This document shows positions 19,401 to 25,573 of a stretch of DNA of 64,000 nucleotides, in pieces. The translations under genes were made by a program, and so were the position numbers. The notes beneath the pieces are model-generated. The model was given only the letters and a program-made list of their open reading frames with translations, did not search any database and was not told the DNA's origin. The stretch's first letter is position 1. The number at the start of each line of letters is the position of its first letter. The DNA comes from Allobosea sp. Root483D1 (GTDB lineage: Bacteria > Pseudomonadota > Alphaproteobacteria > Rhizobiales > Beijerinckiaceae), in the NCBI RefSeq assembly GCF_001429505.1, contig NZ_LMJW01000001.1, positions 932,606 through 996,605 on the forward strand, given 5' to 3'.

Positions 19401-21988
19401 CCGGTGGCGCAGCGAATGTCGTGGCAAATGGCGGCACGCTCGACCTCGGCAGCCTGAGCGCCGGTGCGAGCTCCTCGCTGACGGCTTCCGGCGAAGTCAC
19501 GCTCGGCAGCGCCACGACGACGGCTGGCGATCTCTCGGTCACCTCGACTGGTGCCGGCATCGCCGCCACCAGCATCGACGCGGCCACCGACGCGACGCTG
19601 ACCGCTGCGACCTCGATCGCGGTGACGACCAATGTCACGGCCGGTGGTGCCGCCACCCTCATCGCCAGTGGCGGGACGCTCGGCCTGGGCAGTCTGAGCG
19701 CCGGGGCGAGCTCCTCGCTGACGGCTTCCGGCGCGGTCACACTCGGCGGCGCCACGACGACGGCTGGCGATCTCTCGGTCACCTCGACTGGAGCCGGCAT
19801 CGGCGCCACCAGCATCGATGCGGCTGGCAGTGCAACGCTGACCGCCGCGACCTCGATCGCAGTGACGAATGCCTTGACCGCCGGTGGCGCGGCAAGTGTC
19901 GCGGCCAGTGGCGGGACGCTCGGCCTCGGCAGTTTGAGCGCCGGCGCGAACTCCTCGCTGACGGCTTCGGGCGCGGTCACGCTCGGTGCTGCAACGACCA
20001 CCGGGGGCGATCTCGCCATCACCTCGACCGCCGCCGGCATCAGCGCCACAAGTGTCGATGCCGCCGGCAACGCGATGCTGACCGCCGCGACCTCGATCGC
20101 CGTGACCAACGGTGTGACAGCCGGCGGCGCAGCAACCCTCACGGCCAGCGGCGGAGCACTTGACCTCGCCAGCCTGAGCGCCGGTGCAAGCTCGTCGCTC
20201 ACCGCCTCGGGAGCGGTCACGCTCGGCAGCGCCGTGACGACCGCAGGCGACCTCTCTGTCCGTTCGACGGGGGCGGAGATCATCGCCGCCACCGTCAATG
20301 GCGCCGGTGGCGTCCTCCTCACAGCTGCGACGTCGCTCTCGGTCACCAATGGCCTGACCGCGGGCCGCGGCGCCAGTCTCTCGGCCACGGGCGGAACGCT
20401 CGCGGTCGATTATCTGACCGCCGGCGCGACATCGACGCTGACGGCTTCGGGGACGATCACGCTCGGAACCGCCACGACGACGGCAGGCAGTCTCGCGATC
20501 GCCTCGACCGGCGCCGGCATCAGCGCCAACAGCATCGATACCGCGGGCGGCGCAATGCTGACTGCCGCGACCTCGATCTCGGTGACGAACGGCCTGACGA
20601 CAGGCGGCGCGGCCAATCTCAGCGCCCATGGCGGGAGCTTGACGATCGACGCGCTGACCGCCGCGAGCGCGGTCCTGTCGGCTTCCAATGCGATCACGCT
20701 GGGCAACGCCAGGACCATGGTTGGCGAATTTTCGGCCGAATCGATCCGCGCCGGCATCACCGCGCTTGCCATCGATGCGGCCGGAACTGCGACACTACGA
20801 GGCGCGACCGACCTGTCGATCACGCGGCTCGCTTCGGGCGCGTCGGCGCAGCTCGCGGCGGGAGGTCGGGTGGCGCTCGGCAGCCTCGGCGCGGCGCACG
20901 ATCTGTCTGTCACGACCGGTGGTCGGATCGAGATCCGCGAGGGCTCAGCGCGTTCCGGCGCGATCTCCCTCGTCTCCCGAAACGCTACGGTCCAGGCCGA
21001 GACACTTGCGGCAGCCGGTTCGATCACCGGCTCGGCGGCTGGCGATCTCTCCTTCGGAACGGTGCGCAGCGGTGCGGACATCCTGCTTGCCTCCTCGGCG
21101 GGCATGATCCGCGGGGGAACGCTGACCAGCGGGCGCGATGTCGGCCTGCAGGCGCGCGGCATCGTCTTCGACCTCGTCGACGCGGCACGCTCCGCCTCGC
21201 TCGTCGCCGAAGGGGACATCGTCGGCTCGCGCATCGTCGCCGGCGATGCGCTGGCCTTGCTGGCGGGCCGCAGCGGCCATGGCTCGATCACGATCGATAC
21301 CGGCGCGGCGCGCAGCACCAATGCCAGCGCCGACGAGATCAAGCTCGGACGGTTCGGCGCGGGCGACAGCATCGTCATCCTGGGCACGCGGATCGCCGCC
21401 GACATCGTCCAGCTTCCGGGCGGGGCGGGACTGCCGCTGATGCTCGACATCGCCGGCTTGCGCGAGCGCACCGCCCAGAATGTCGACCTGCGCATCGACA
21501 CGGATCGTTTCCAGATGGGCCGCTTCGAGAGCGTCGATGGTGTGCTGACGACGACATCGAACGAGTTCTCGATCGCCGAAGCCTTCGTTCCCGGCGCCTT
21601 GCGGGTGACGACGCCGATCATGACGATCCTCGCCAACAACCGCAGCCTCGCTCCGGTGGCCGGCTACGATGTCCAGATCTATGCGCGGGATCGGGGCTTC
21701 TCGTTGACGGTCAACGGCAATCGGTTGGCGACGAGCGCCTTCATCATCGGCGTCGACACCGATGTCGTCGATGCTCCGGAAGGCATGCAGCTCGGCCGCG
21801 ACCTGGCCCGGCTCGGCGCGCTGTTCTCGAACGGGCCATCCTTCGGCGAGATCGCGCGCGGCTTCGTGCTGGGCACGGATGGGCGCTGGCGCAGCACCGG
21901 CACGACCGATGAGCCCGCAACAATGCCCGGCGCCGGCGTGCGGCAAAAGCCGCTCGTCAACCTCGCCGGTTTCGAGGAGCAGCCTTGA
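4451..21988 (+). CDS. giant filamentous hemagglutinin/LktA-type adhesin (TpsA exoprotein)
   Basis: A single 5,845-residue frame. Residues 1-58 form an extended signal peptide: a basic N-terminus (MARRRTARSQ), then AMALALWNAPAFAQ with likely cleavage at AFA-Q or just after. Residues about 59-230 look like the two-partner secretion domain (ITPDGRT, GYNSFSRFEQG, INGILNS), resembling LktA-type filamentous adhesins. The body is low-complexity beta-helix repeats with glycine-rich hydrophobic blocks. Special parts: helical repeats at residues 2306-2487 and about 4257-4381, four cysteine pairs (3039/3044, 3340/3348, 3625/3636, 3990/3998), and six tandem 80-residue units at 4917-5396. It has no C-terminal membrane anchor; export should use the TpsB protein encoded next, whose start overlaps this stop. 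Likely role: secreted or surface adhesin for attachment or biofilm; the ligand is unknown. Confidence 0.93.
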   Translation: MARRRTARSQIATQAGGSVLRYVAAPSERRSVLASLRQRCLVGQAMALALWNAPAFAQNVITPDGRTQTNVAVSGSTTTITTKTISGGAGYNSFSRFEQGAGSTVNMHLPQGTGALVNIVRDGPVVINGILNSYRNGQIGGHVYFSDSAGFMVGPSGVINTGRLTVNTPTREFLDQVIGPDGTINETMAARLRANDVPISPDGKITIDGTINARRGVSLNGHSVSVAGQIKANAAPIDIAERRERHRTAFSQSVNTAGIRHGAAMIARKGGGIEILASGTVSVSGQLSANATARRAAGTVTVRSGKGTTIASTAKITATGTAPAPLPAGTAPSAVVNTADGGKVSITSDAAITIARGASIDVSAARDVAGKAGSAIVFAGTNLDVASGAVFRGKAGTSGDGGFLELSARQTVTLGAVDVDLSARNGKAGLLFIDPTDIVIGNGGSANMITNGTNVSLQATNSISILGDGIIDTRNFNRSANGGVLAAGNPSLGNSGSITLEAREITVAGQLLAGVSAGSGYTAGDVTLTASATDRRNSGKATAEATIDVSGTITGRDVKLMADATGVSSFLNPGAGIALFAGLTNLSILTGLNGGYVAGDITARVSVKNGASITATRDIVISATGTQEATLPSLAVTALSPVAMAVTYAELKARVTAEVESGASLTIGRNLTVEAKNEATLGATALAMSAGQTLADLALAVGTADIETKAIVSSGATVTVSSSTSNVRVSAINENAFSTSATAMSVSGGVVGLSLAYSDIKSSAEARLGASLGGSGSRIGTVTVEALSDTSKNSTSSAVTLGENLLLNTIGVAGGAEEVFGPLMSRLGSKQVGKFGSTITLANSDLSAVASIAADAGGTAPTIYATKTAVVSDVRDFAVRVAADAGLSSNSKDPSSVSPEALVAISAAVVYGDFRHTSRAFIGAGVTVDSDRIGVSATSALPIANTWTNWAGFGETLSHLNGTFGVASNILTSYASATSESSQLGLAGAVNYYKVANETEAYVGPGARLRQNNGLGSWNVALGTGALQSFDKVVTIAASTKTETIDVAGNYAIFSGTGTSGGAGSAVGGSYMDLQRESRTVAAVGAGVTITALELAVTAKTEDKIFALAPTSGKAAGAFAANGMVALVGIDNHTLASISNQATIDVTSIDVTARQFVSLFALTGAVTYGGANSIGISVAALDTAAVTRAYIGDNSADLSDNRLGSGYARGLITVRSLDVEAVTDGRMLVASIAAAISDPNASKLSFFKGIAAEGKADAAVLRSGAGSSISLTAAGSAAVATTTLGTSTWVDGAVVVAKAGGTVNTDVAATNATIADVASGSAALNLTGASSPLSGALSGAISVGVFDNSTDARVTGTTITGAGDTTVQALAGGRQTVIGVSIAAARANSGAAAVSAAIGIITDSVTAQIRNSAINGISGASSGNDVLVNAYRTTDIGIGGGAAYAGAQAGLGVALTYVSIADPSGRDAVSALITDTSLTAVDKLTVAARTSSRIVSGAIAGGGGPDSNGLAGAIVITEIGPTTRAAITDSSGAPSRIAMDGDVLVIADSGKDGTLDAALDSRLANTDPGQIDFTGSATNANQAANPVGASIIAVAGAIQAGKNNIGSSFLSNTISQSHIALIENVDLTSSTGVTVRAQDGSLITAVAVGIGVATGQFAGVASVAQQTIDSVVSARISGGSIASRDVAVQAQASSTIRGSAGSLGIGLGAAAVGLSIVESSIANDVAAEIDGTQIRATRDVVLTAGSTATIDTIAIGVAMSRSVGLAGSVANNSVATDVGATITGADIIAGNNLGVFAANTDRITVSAGALGATVAAPSVAGGVSVVNNTIGGETTAKIEGSSVDARAGGTGSLSYDAGQLLTAFDLSTANGPSAAQPSLAMTARSIHGLGVIATSQQSVLANAVTGGVAAYPLSGAVAIVPIRNVLGGSTSATIDSSQVDTRLTGTGSTAVAIEAASHSYAATFITVGAIGGIAASGANAGTVMERSTKAALTRSTTGTTTPGYTGPGISALDIAAASSQSAASNVIGFALGLGGAAAMGVVNSFEALTSASLDQGLVTAGRVGVTADSRNGFYARTVAAVAGGVGVGSAFIVGTSRNATLATIGGGSGQTVLNLAGSLAVAATSRNAFTTLASGGAAGGFAGVAGMVSFVDIDNQTRAGLYGARVTIQPGATQTVGGVTSAAGVSVTAFEATSITPTTAAGATGSIGAGAGANIASLDGLVQADIQGSTLVAPGAVSASATSERDVSALTVTYGVGGSAGIGAAVALISVGTGAPSGASGELTAGGNGTLSRIGQLTAGNADLVLSAAGLASYRSYRGAAGVAMSEGELREAARSDYNLLLANGTVSGGAYTLTDAGVVALRSNAATALGIATPSDAQVRSWAATRYAAFSSGAVSYLLSDTGLSTYRASVTATTPGASDDQVRSAANDAYARLLANGTVSGGVLTLSTAGLETYRAQANASLGRTATDAEIRNYAAQQYGFFTGNRSRIVAPAAQSAAALLESAGSATTASVSGGSITSGAVAVSALSRTTTSNTASGVGVGGGGVGAATAYTDIGDKVSARLDQISVSTGSIAVTANSTDGTGAAARVEATAGAGGLAAAAGAAVADGAISNQVTATLGGTLTVTGATSVNANNSQTSRSDAFGATVAGGLALGVSLATSSAESTVAARYAGGSSLTGTGLTIGAQSTGAAHAAAVAGVGGLLVAGSGAAANATDSSNVSAVIGAGARANVGTGTISVTATASPDAKAAAFGVAVAGGLAVGVAVANATVGTQVLAAIEGNASLIANQFAAGLLSVTATGSVFGTAAGDAVRLADETSGFARGGYSAAASAVAGSGSYYVSATGTDARARNTSSVTASVGDYVRLPSGTVTITATNTTLQAAKATGITVGGTGAVGAVNAQADAATTTTASLGASSTMAGSGTGRFTLTAAGEDTQIVHTEAATGGGLYAGSGATGSTSNTSDVTASIGANAVIQTGIATIGASHVTQYAALVDSLQATALGASAALARNSANVDVLVSLGASSRITAAGPGTAGCYLTSCLQAISLTSRNAYTQLDLGDSVRAAAGGGINGAGATARTEIDGTSQVTLGNSTTLLAGTSPTGAPGPILVQAWSELVGDDTATLTTGGLLQGAGVSARYRADVDNSVTLGNNVVLNSFGVINLGTYTIADVTANAYVSTYGLASVGLADADVTIRTDNTIKIGTNSELLGLYDVNVTAGRDGAGLRTNRLSGTANALGYVRGLIAVPDADASTNLQHHARVEVGSGTNISSAQNVTLGAYDGVLDADADGTGHGYQLYFIPVTSGSSSPGRSSSSTLVMNGTATAGIYNTQRIEIGCGVNASVQCELNETPTIRFISGAPVTGSYTTAFDPVAYINARYDAAVANTLLSGVSTSPVKAVRLSQLYAAGGNVFVNASTVQGNGSLVANGGPSITVINRSAAYLVLDGGAYIPESTGGQIVGSTGSLTRHSNPDATPRIIIDNAYAGELDASGNGPALLIASDLTNLGGLVSINNTLGSFGFSGQRIDALQFNATVPNGAVAVSSNGPNGMYTPGASPQAEYGHAIYYPGGRPGSSSFNADEAVIAAANALAAGQGATDLNYFLYGRQDEGTVRNFSMQFYGNCVGYIGDAGYNCTGGYDMGNNIRFMVIPTVPTYRQSNPVAQGGGTQIYGAQVAIKATTINVNASIEAGRVTDWSGNIGGNVAGILRNSRQDWLRDGHTEVSFASVFGGGWEAAGAAPISYDVVNDRLIMADVNASSGGGSVLLDGQIISTNTLGRIKINGGFGDVSVNNQSGLDLIVNRINTGTQAGVNASVSKITIVDRLVTSGPNTTVYAYTPGSGIAVYKTHNGAQPTLSGTGASTPVAFISGDATSYNPVAGTRYEWTQQALLQKEGLTEANRNQRDVQGVYWRFDSGTSSNPWVYVDAQSPSTNPGQNWMNWWSRNAQAPSATAVSGRVTNNTNLTNVGMTEEITGGQLDFIYNEARYGGCNGQAINHCDRDFVAQPGATQAVWAYNYVTRAFIQVTTSVKADNPFAISFAGNAAGRVNITSNSSVIQQGNIVNPSGTTTIIASGGSFTQTPNATILSNNLTLTTRDSIGTATAAIKATLTSGAQLNATTGSGGINLNITGSARVIALRADQTAGAYGNINVRATGSLEAVATGSTNVVGRNITLVSDEGSIGSLSNLMTMRAVATQLPNGSQVDGVVNLTARGDIGVAQVAGDLRVGQIESKTGDVRIDVAAGRLVSASGQTAAQALSAEQLSQVSRALKLTAADGADAAALASITTFEKQVTQSYAQYSSLIRNGSVVLEDTNNDGVMERVFKLDTAAIALYQIFADQELKSMAAPGATVPAATTDQVKAYAARRYAAYSSVFESAYGSGWTDQTRFKPATLESNYSFSVNGAGVAPGLANRIAGDAVWTERQLVSAINTSALQPDPGVVGNGRALVIGHDVTLNTAGSIGSLAPDVQVALGDIRSGAVSNTQLAALAVATTPGTVKLVGQRQDGSLVEVADLDHVPNGVTLTRVDVKQTAPLFINATGTFSASAQGDVYVQATGAPNSAGGTLTIGRIAATGTVSLQAPQGIVVGTQPDGTTPRSPVQIQTNGDLILVAGGGGIGSAATALTYQIGGRLVSASAAAGDAYLVANAGNAEIGRIFASGTASLTARAGGIQGYLPGVAISATSIRLNATGNVGSASAALGLRVGSTGDISATVGGSAWLSGPTVPGQTPTAFRIGELAANNGLDVVADGEIDILRSVRSSAGAASLIGAKITMAAGADVSAAGRVSLASDSAIVLGRVANSLAASAGSASIVLTATGAITGNGDSGALLDASQVGGAISLYAGAGIGTESAALAFAAPTLSARSLRGNVHLSTAGATHATSLAADAGALTLSSGGNLVLDTVTSSAGAQLSTSNGSLTLGTLTAGGDSTIAASGTITIASATTTVGDLSVTSTGAGIGAASLNAAEDVTLTAATSIAVTNALAAGGAANVVANGGTLDLGSLSAGASSSLTASGEVTLGSATTTAGDLSVTSTGAGIAATSIDAATDATLTAATSIAVTTNVTAGGAATLIASGGTLGLGSLSAGASSSLTASGAVTLGGATTTAGDLSVTSTGAGIGATSIDAAGSATLTAATSIAVTNALTAGGAASVAASGGTLGLGSLSAGANSSLTASGAVTLGAATTTGGDLAITSTAAGISATSVDAAGNAMLTAATSIAVTNGVTAGGAATLTASGGALDLASLSAGASSSLTASGAVTLGSAVTTAGDLSVRSTGAEIIAATVNGAGGVLLTAATSLSVTNGLTAGRGASLSATGGTLAVDYLTAGATSTLTASGTITLGTATTTAGSLAIASTGAGISANSIDTAGGAMLTAATSISVTNGLTTGGAANLSAHGGSLTIDALTAASAVLSASNAITLGNARTMVGEFSAESIRAGITALAIDAAGTATLRGATDLSITRLASGASAQLAAGGRVALGSLGAAHDLSVTTGGRIEIREGSARSGAISLVSRNATVQAETLAAAGSITGSAAGDLSFGTVRSGADILLASSAGMIRGGTLTSGRDVGLQARGIVFDLVDAARSASLVAEGDIVGSRIVAGDALALLAGRSGHGSITIDTGAARSTNASADEIKLGRFGAGDSIVILGTRIAADIVQLPGGAGLPLMLDIAGLRERTAQNVDLRIDTDRFQMGRFESVDGVLTTTSNEFSIAEAFVPGALRVTTPIMTILANNRSLAPVAGYDVQIYARDRGFSLTVNGNRLATSAFIIGVDTDVVDAPEGMQLGRDLARLGALFSNGPSFGEIARGFVLGTDGRWRSTGTTDEPATMPGAGVRQKPLVNLAGFEEQP
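11366..11911 (+). other. helical repeat module A inside the adhesin (four ~45-residue units)
   Basis: Residues 2306-2487 break the beta-helix pattern. Four units follow the theme L(S/T)xxGLxxYR, a Gly/Ala-rich stretch, then D-x-(Q/E)-(V/I)-R-x-x-A-x-x-x-Y and a tail LLANGTVSGG in units 1 and 3. The D..VR..A...Y part is predicted helical. Related units recur 1,800 residues later (module B). I know no named family for this repeat. Confidence 0.6.
17219..17593 (+). other. helical repeat module B inside the adhesin, with EF-hand-like loop
   Basis: Residues about 4257-4381 contain two degenerate units of the same kind as module A (compare TTDQVKAYAARRYAAYSS here with SDAQVRSWAATRYAAFSS in module A). 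Between them lies DTNNDGVME (residues 4312-4320), which fits the DxNxDGxxE pattern of an EF-hand or dockerin calcium loop. Calcium binding is inference. Confidence 0.55.
19199..20638 (+). repeat. six tandem 240-bp (80-aa) repeats in the adhesin gene
   Basis: Six units of exactly 240 bp encode residues 4917-5396. Each unit runs LxLGSLSAGASSSLTASG, xVTLGSATTTAGDLSVTSTGAGI, then ATLTAATSIAVTN and a GGAAxxxASGGT tail. The anchor CTGACGGCTTC recurs every 240 bp from 19478. A seventh, diverged unit one codon shorter follows to about 20860. The even length at both DNA and protein level suggests recent duplication by recombination. Confidence 0.85.
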
Positions 21989-23616
21989 TCCGCGTCGGAC
22001 GCGCCGCCCGCTGTTTCGTCCTGGTTCTCGGCGCGGGTCTCATGGCGGGGCCGGCGCTGGCGCAGGTCCTGCCGCAGACCCTGGAAAACGAGGCTGCGCG
22101 CCAGCAGCGCGAGATCGAGCGCCAGACCGCGCCGCCGCGCCAGCGCGGCCCGGGCGTGGTGGCGCCGACGCCGGGGCCGAGGCTGGAATTTCCGGCCGGT
22201 GGGGCGACCGTATTGCTGACACGGGTCGAGTTCGACGACTCCAAATTTCTCAGCCTCGCCGAGCTCGATGCGATCCGTGGCCGCTATCTCGGCAAGAAGG
22301 TCGATCTCGCCGCGATCGGCAGGCTCGTCCAGGAGGTCAACGACCTCTATGCCGCGAAGGGCCAGATCACAGCGAGCGCCGTGCTGCCGCCGCAGAAGCT
22401 CGATGGCGGCGTCCTCAAGGTCAAGCTGGTCGAGGGCCGCGTCGGCAAGGTCGGCATCAGCGGGGCGATCCAGACCTGGCCCTGGTATGTCCGCTCGCAG
22501 GTCCCGCTCGCGGAGGGCGAGGTCGTCGATGCGCCGGCGCTCAACCGCGAGGTCTCGATCTTCAACCGGCTCAACGAATTGCAGATCCGGGCCCAGCTCG
22601 CCGCGGGAGCAGGTTTCGGACTGACGGATGTCGAGCTCGGGCTGACGGAACCGCCGCGCAACACGGCGCAGATCTCCTACGACAACCAGGGCGTGCTCAC
22701 CACCGGGCGCTATCAGGGCACCCTGTTCCTGCGCCACCACAACCTGCTCGGGATCGACGACAAGCTCATCCTCTACGGCTCACGCTCGCGCGGCAGCGTC
22801 CTCGGCAGCGGCAGCTACACGATCCCGATCTCTCCCTGGGGTACGCGGCTCGGCGTGACCTATACGCGCTCGGCCTACCGCATCATCGGCGGCCCGATCC
22901 GCGAACTGCACCCGGAGGGCATATCGGAGAGCGGTTCGCTGACGCTGTCGCAGCCGATCTTCGCGACCGACACCATCCTGCTGCAGGCGACGGGTGCGCT
23001 TGGCCGTGGGCGCGGCCGCAGCAAGCTCCTCGACATCACGACGGTCGACACCAATTACATCCGGACCCAGGCCGGCGGGACGCTGACCGTGAACCTGCCG
23101 AACCTCACCCATTCGACCAGCGTGAACTGGTCGCAGATCGCGCATGAGGACACGCTGGCGGGGACGCAGCGCAACTACACGATCTGGACCGGCAACACCG
23201 CCTCGCTCTGGCGCATCACCGACAACATCTATGGCTCGTTCGTCGGCAGCGGACAGTACACCACCGAGTCGCAGCTCCCAGGCGACCAGATCTACCAGAT
23301 CGGCGGCCCGACCACGGTCCGCGGCTATCCGATCGGCAGCGCTTTCGGCAATTCGGGCTTCTACGGCCAGGCCGAGTTGCACTATGCGCTGCCGGAGCCG
23401 CTGAAGCTCGAGAGCTTCGTCTTCCTCGACCACGGCCAGACCTATCTCAACGGTGGCGCAGCGATGCGCGCGACCTCGGTCGGAGCGGGACTGATCTGGC
23501 GCCCGCTCGAATGGGCCTCGCTCGAAGGCGGTGTCGGACGGCCGCTTCAGCGCGTCTCGGCGGCACAGCGCGATGTCGAGCTCTATTTCCGGCTCACTTT
23601 GCGCGCGAACATCTGA
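21985..23616 (+). CDS. ShlB/FhaC/HecB family two-partner secretion outer-membrane transporter (TpsB)
   Basis: A 543-residue outer-membrane protein. The TTG start overlaps the adhesin stop (TTGA) and gives a good signal peptide ending GPALAQ; an in-frame ATG 18 codons later would cut into that peptide. After a Gln/Arg-rich linker, residues about 70-150 form a POTRA domain (VLLTRVEFDDSKFLSLAEL through VKLVEGRVGKV) and a second POTRA-like part follows. The rest is a 16-strand type barrel with the family marks GGPTTVRGYPIG (the VRGY motif of the loop that plugs the pore) and FVFLDHGQTY near the end. It should recognise the secretion domain of the giant adhesin and move it to the surface. The length is normal for the family. 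Confidence 0.95.
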   Translation: MIRVGRAARCFVLVLGAGLMAGPALAQVLPQTLENEAARQQREIERQTAPPRQRGPGVVAPTPGPRLEFPAGGATVLLTRVEFDDSKFLSLAELDAIRGRYLGKKVDLAAIGRLVQEVNDLYAAKGQITASAVLPPQKLDGGVLKVKLVEGRVGKVGISGAIQTWPWYVRSQVPLAEGEVVDAPALNREVSIFNRLNELQIRAQLAAGAGFGLTDVELGLTEPPRNTAQISYDNQGVLTTGRYQGTLFLRHHNLLGIDDKLILYGSRSRGSVLGSGSYTIPISPWGTRLGVTYTRSAYRIIGGPIRELHPEGISESGSLTLSQPIFATDTILLQATGALGRGRGRSKLLDITTVDTNYIRTQAGGTLTVNLPNLTHSTSVNWSQIAHEDTLAGTQRNYTIWTGNTASLWRITDNIYGSFVGSGQYTTESQLPGDQIYQIGGPTTVRGYPIGSAFGNSGFYGQAELHYALPEPLKLESFVFLDHGQTYLNGGAAMRATSVGAGLIWRPLEWASLEGGVGRPLQRVSAAQRDVELYFRLTLRANI

Positions 23617-23636
23617 TTTTCTGACGAGGACCCATC

Positions 23637-24347
23637 ATGGCGCCCCTGCCGCTGTTCTATTCCAGCATCACCGTACTCGATCGCAACGAGCACCGCGAAG
23701 TACGCATAGCCCCGTCCGACAGCCCCTATCGTTTCGCGTCCGGAGCCCATGTGCTGCCGGCGCTGATGGCCGAATTCACGGTCGCATGCCGGGACATGCC
23801 GATCCTTTTCATCGAGGAGGCCGGTGTCGTCTCACCGCTGTTCATGGTCGGGATGCGGGCCGGCGAGAGCTGCTTCGTCGATGCCGACGGGCGCTGGCGC
23901 GGCCAGCATGCCCCTGCCTATCTGCGACGCTACCCGTTCGTCGGCGGCGAGGTTTCGGCGCAGCAACAGGTCATCTGCGTCGATGGCGGTTTCTCCGGCC
24001 TGCAGGACAAGGAAGGCGAGCGCCTCTTCACCGAGGCGGGCGAGCCGACGGAGGCCTTGCAGCGAGCCGTCGCCTTCGTCGGCGAATATGCCGACGCGGC
24101 GGCAAAGACAGCCGCCTTCACCGCCGAGCTCAAGGCGCTCGACCTGTTTCAGACCATCAACATCGAGATCCGTTCGCCCGGCGGGGCGAGCTCGAACTTC
24201 TCGGGCTTCGCGGCGGTCAGCGAAGAACGCCTCAACGCGCTGTCGGACGAGGCCTGGATCGACCTGCGGCGGAAAGGCTATCTGGTGCCGATCCATGCCC
24301 ATCTGATCAGCCTGGCGAATTTCTCGCTGCTCGGCGAGCGCTCATAG
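23637..24347 (+). CDS. SapC family protein
   Basis: A 236-residue protein with the SapC pattern: an N-terminal PLFYSSITVLDRNEHREV, then FASGAHVLPALMAEF, MPILFIEEAG, a GESCFVDADGRWRGQHAPAYLRRYPF block and a C-terminal IHAHLISLANFSLL. SapC was first described with surface-layer genes in Campylobacter, but in proteobacteria its function is not settled; some annotations link it to peptide resistance. It lies 20 bp after the TpsB gene on the same strand, so it looks like the last gene of the adhesin operon. No signal peptide is visible, so it probably acts in the cytoplasm. It meets the MFS gene tail to tail, 23 bp away. Confidence 0.85.
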   Translation: MAPLPLFYSSITVLDRNEHREVRIAPSDSPYRFASGAHVLPALMAEFTVACRDMPILFIEEAGVVSPLFMVGMRAGESCFVDADGRWRGQHAPAYLRRYPFVGGEVSAQQQVICVDGGFSGLQDKEGERLFTEAGEPTEALQRAVAFVGEYADAAAKTAAFTAELKALDLFQTINIEIRSPGGASSNFSGFAAVSEERLNALSDEAWIDLRRKGYLVPIHAHLISLANFSLLGERS

Positions 24348-24370
24348 GCTGCGTCCTCATGCCATCGGCG

Positions 24371-25573
24371 TCAGCGCCAGCCGCGACGCCACAGCACAAG
24401 GATGCCGCATGCGGCGAGTTGGGCGGCAACCAGCAGATAGGGCCAGTCGAAGCTCGCCGTCTGGCTGGCGATCAGCGCGAAGATGAGGGGACCGCAGAAG
24501 GAGCCGGCGAAGCCGAAGAGGTTTGCGGCGGAGGTGACGTCGCCGATCAGCGCCGGGGGCGAGAGCCGCGCCAGCTCAGCCATGTAGATGCCGTTCCATC
24601 CCAGGGACGTCGCTCCGATCAGGGCGACGCTGCCGTATAGGAGCCATGGCGGGCCGGCCGCCGACCAGACGAACAGGACGAGCGCACCGCTCGCAGCCAG
24701 CAAGAGCAGGCATAGCAGCAGCAGGCCTCGGCGCCACCGATCCGCCACCCAGCCGAGGACGATCCGCGACAGCGTGCTGGCGGCGAGCAGGACGGCCACG
24801 AAATATCCCGCCTCGGCGAGATCCTTGCTGCGCTGCGTGACCAGATAGGTCGCGGTGAAGGCCTGGACGCTCGCCTGGGCGATCGAAAACGAGATGCCCA
24901 TGCCGGTGATGAGCGGCAATGACGGATGGGACCGGATGACCTTGGCCGAGCGGCGCAAGGCCGAGGGCGACAGGAACATCCGCGCCCACGCCCGGTTCGC
25001 AGGCCCTTTCTCGATATCGAGGCGTTTCTGAAACGGCTGGACGGCCAGCAGGCTGAGGACGACGATAGCCGCGATCAGCCAGGCCGTGTGAGCAAAGCCC
25101 AGACTGACCACTGCCGGGGCCACCGTTATGCCGGCGATCGCTCCCCCGAGCGGGACACCGGCCTGCCGGATCGAGAAGATCAGATTGCGATGCCGGGGCG
25201 GCGCCGTGCGCATCAGCATCGTGCTGCCCGCCGGATTGTTCGGCGCCAGACCGAGGCCGAGCAGTAGGGCGCCGATGAAGCCGAGCACGGCGACCGGCTG
25301 CGACAGGAAGATCATGCCCAGGCAGATCGAAGCCAGGCCGAGTTGCAAGGTGCGGATCGGGCCGTGGTGATCGAGCATCGGCCCGCCGCAGGCCAGGCAC
25401 CAGCAGATCCCGAACGAAACCGTGGCGGAGACATAGCCGATGCTTTCCGGCGGCAGGTTCCAGCGTTGCGTCAGGATCGGGCCGAGCAGAGGGACGGCTG
25501 CCGCTGCGAAAGAACTCACGACCTGCACGAGGAGCGTCGCGCTCAGGGCGCTCCCCCACAATGGCAGCTTCAA
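24371..25573 (-). CDS. MFS transporter
   Basis: A protein of about 400 residues with 12 hydrophobic segments. I place the start at the TTG at 25573 because GGGAGGA lies 7 bases before it; ATGs further up (25603 and 25651) would add an Arg-rich tail without a ribosome site. Motifs: GPILTQRWNLPPESIGYVSA after segment 1 and LGLAPNNPAGSTML with RQAGVPLGGAIAG in the middle, typical of the cyanate/CynX-like and oxalate/formate-like MFS branches. The substrate is unknown. It is the last of a minus-strand run with SDR, aldehyde dehydrogenase, GMC oxidoreductase and a LivK-type binding protein, so it may carry the substrate or product of those oxidations. Confidence 0.85.
   Translation of the reverse strand: MKLPLWGSALSATLLVQVVSSFAAAAVPLLGPILTQRWNLPPESIGYVSATVSFGICWCLACGGPMLDHHGPIRTLQLGLASICLGMIFLSQPVAVLGFIGALLLGLGLAPNNPAGSTMLMRTAPPRHRNLIFSIRQAGVPLGGAIAGITVAPAVVSLGFAHTAWLIAAIVVLSLLAVQPFQKRLDIEKGPANRAWARMFLSPSALRRSAKVIRSHPSLPLITGMGISFSIAQASVQAFTATYLVTQRSKDLAEAGYFVAVLLAASTLSRIVLGWVADRWRRGLLLLCLLLLAASGALVLFVWSAAGPPWLLYGSVALIGATSLGWNGIYMAELARLSPPALIGDVTSAANLFGFAGSFCGPLIFALIASQTASFDWPYLLVAAQLAACGILVLWRRGWR

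Noticed and set aside
19199..20638. CRISPR-like or satellite repeat
   Set aside because: The 240-bp units are in frame and coding, without spacers or cas genes; they are protein repeats.
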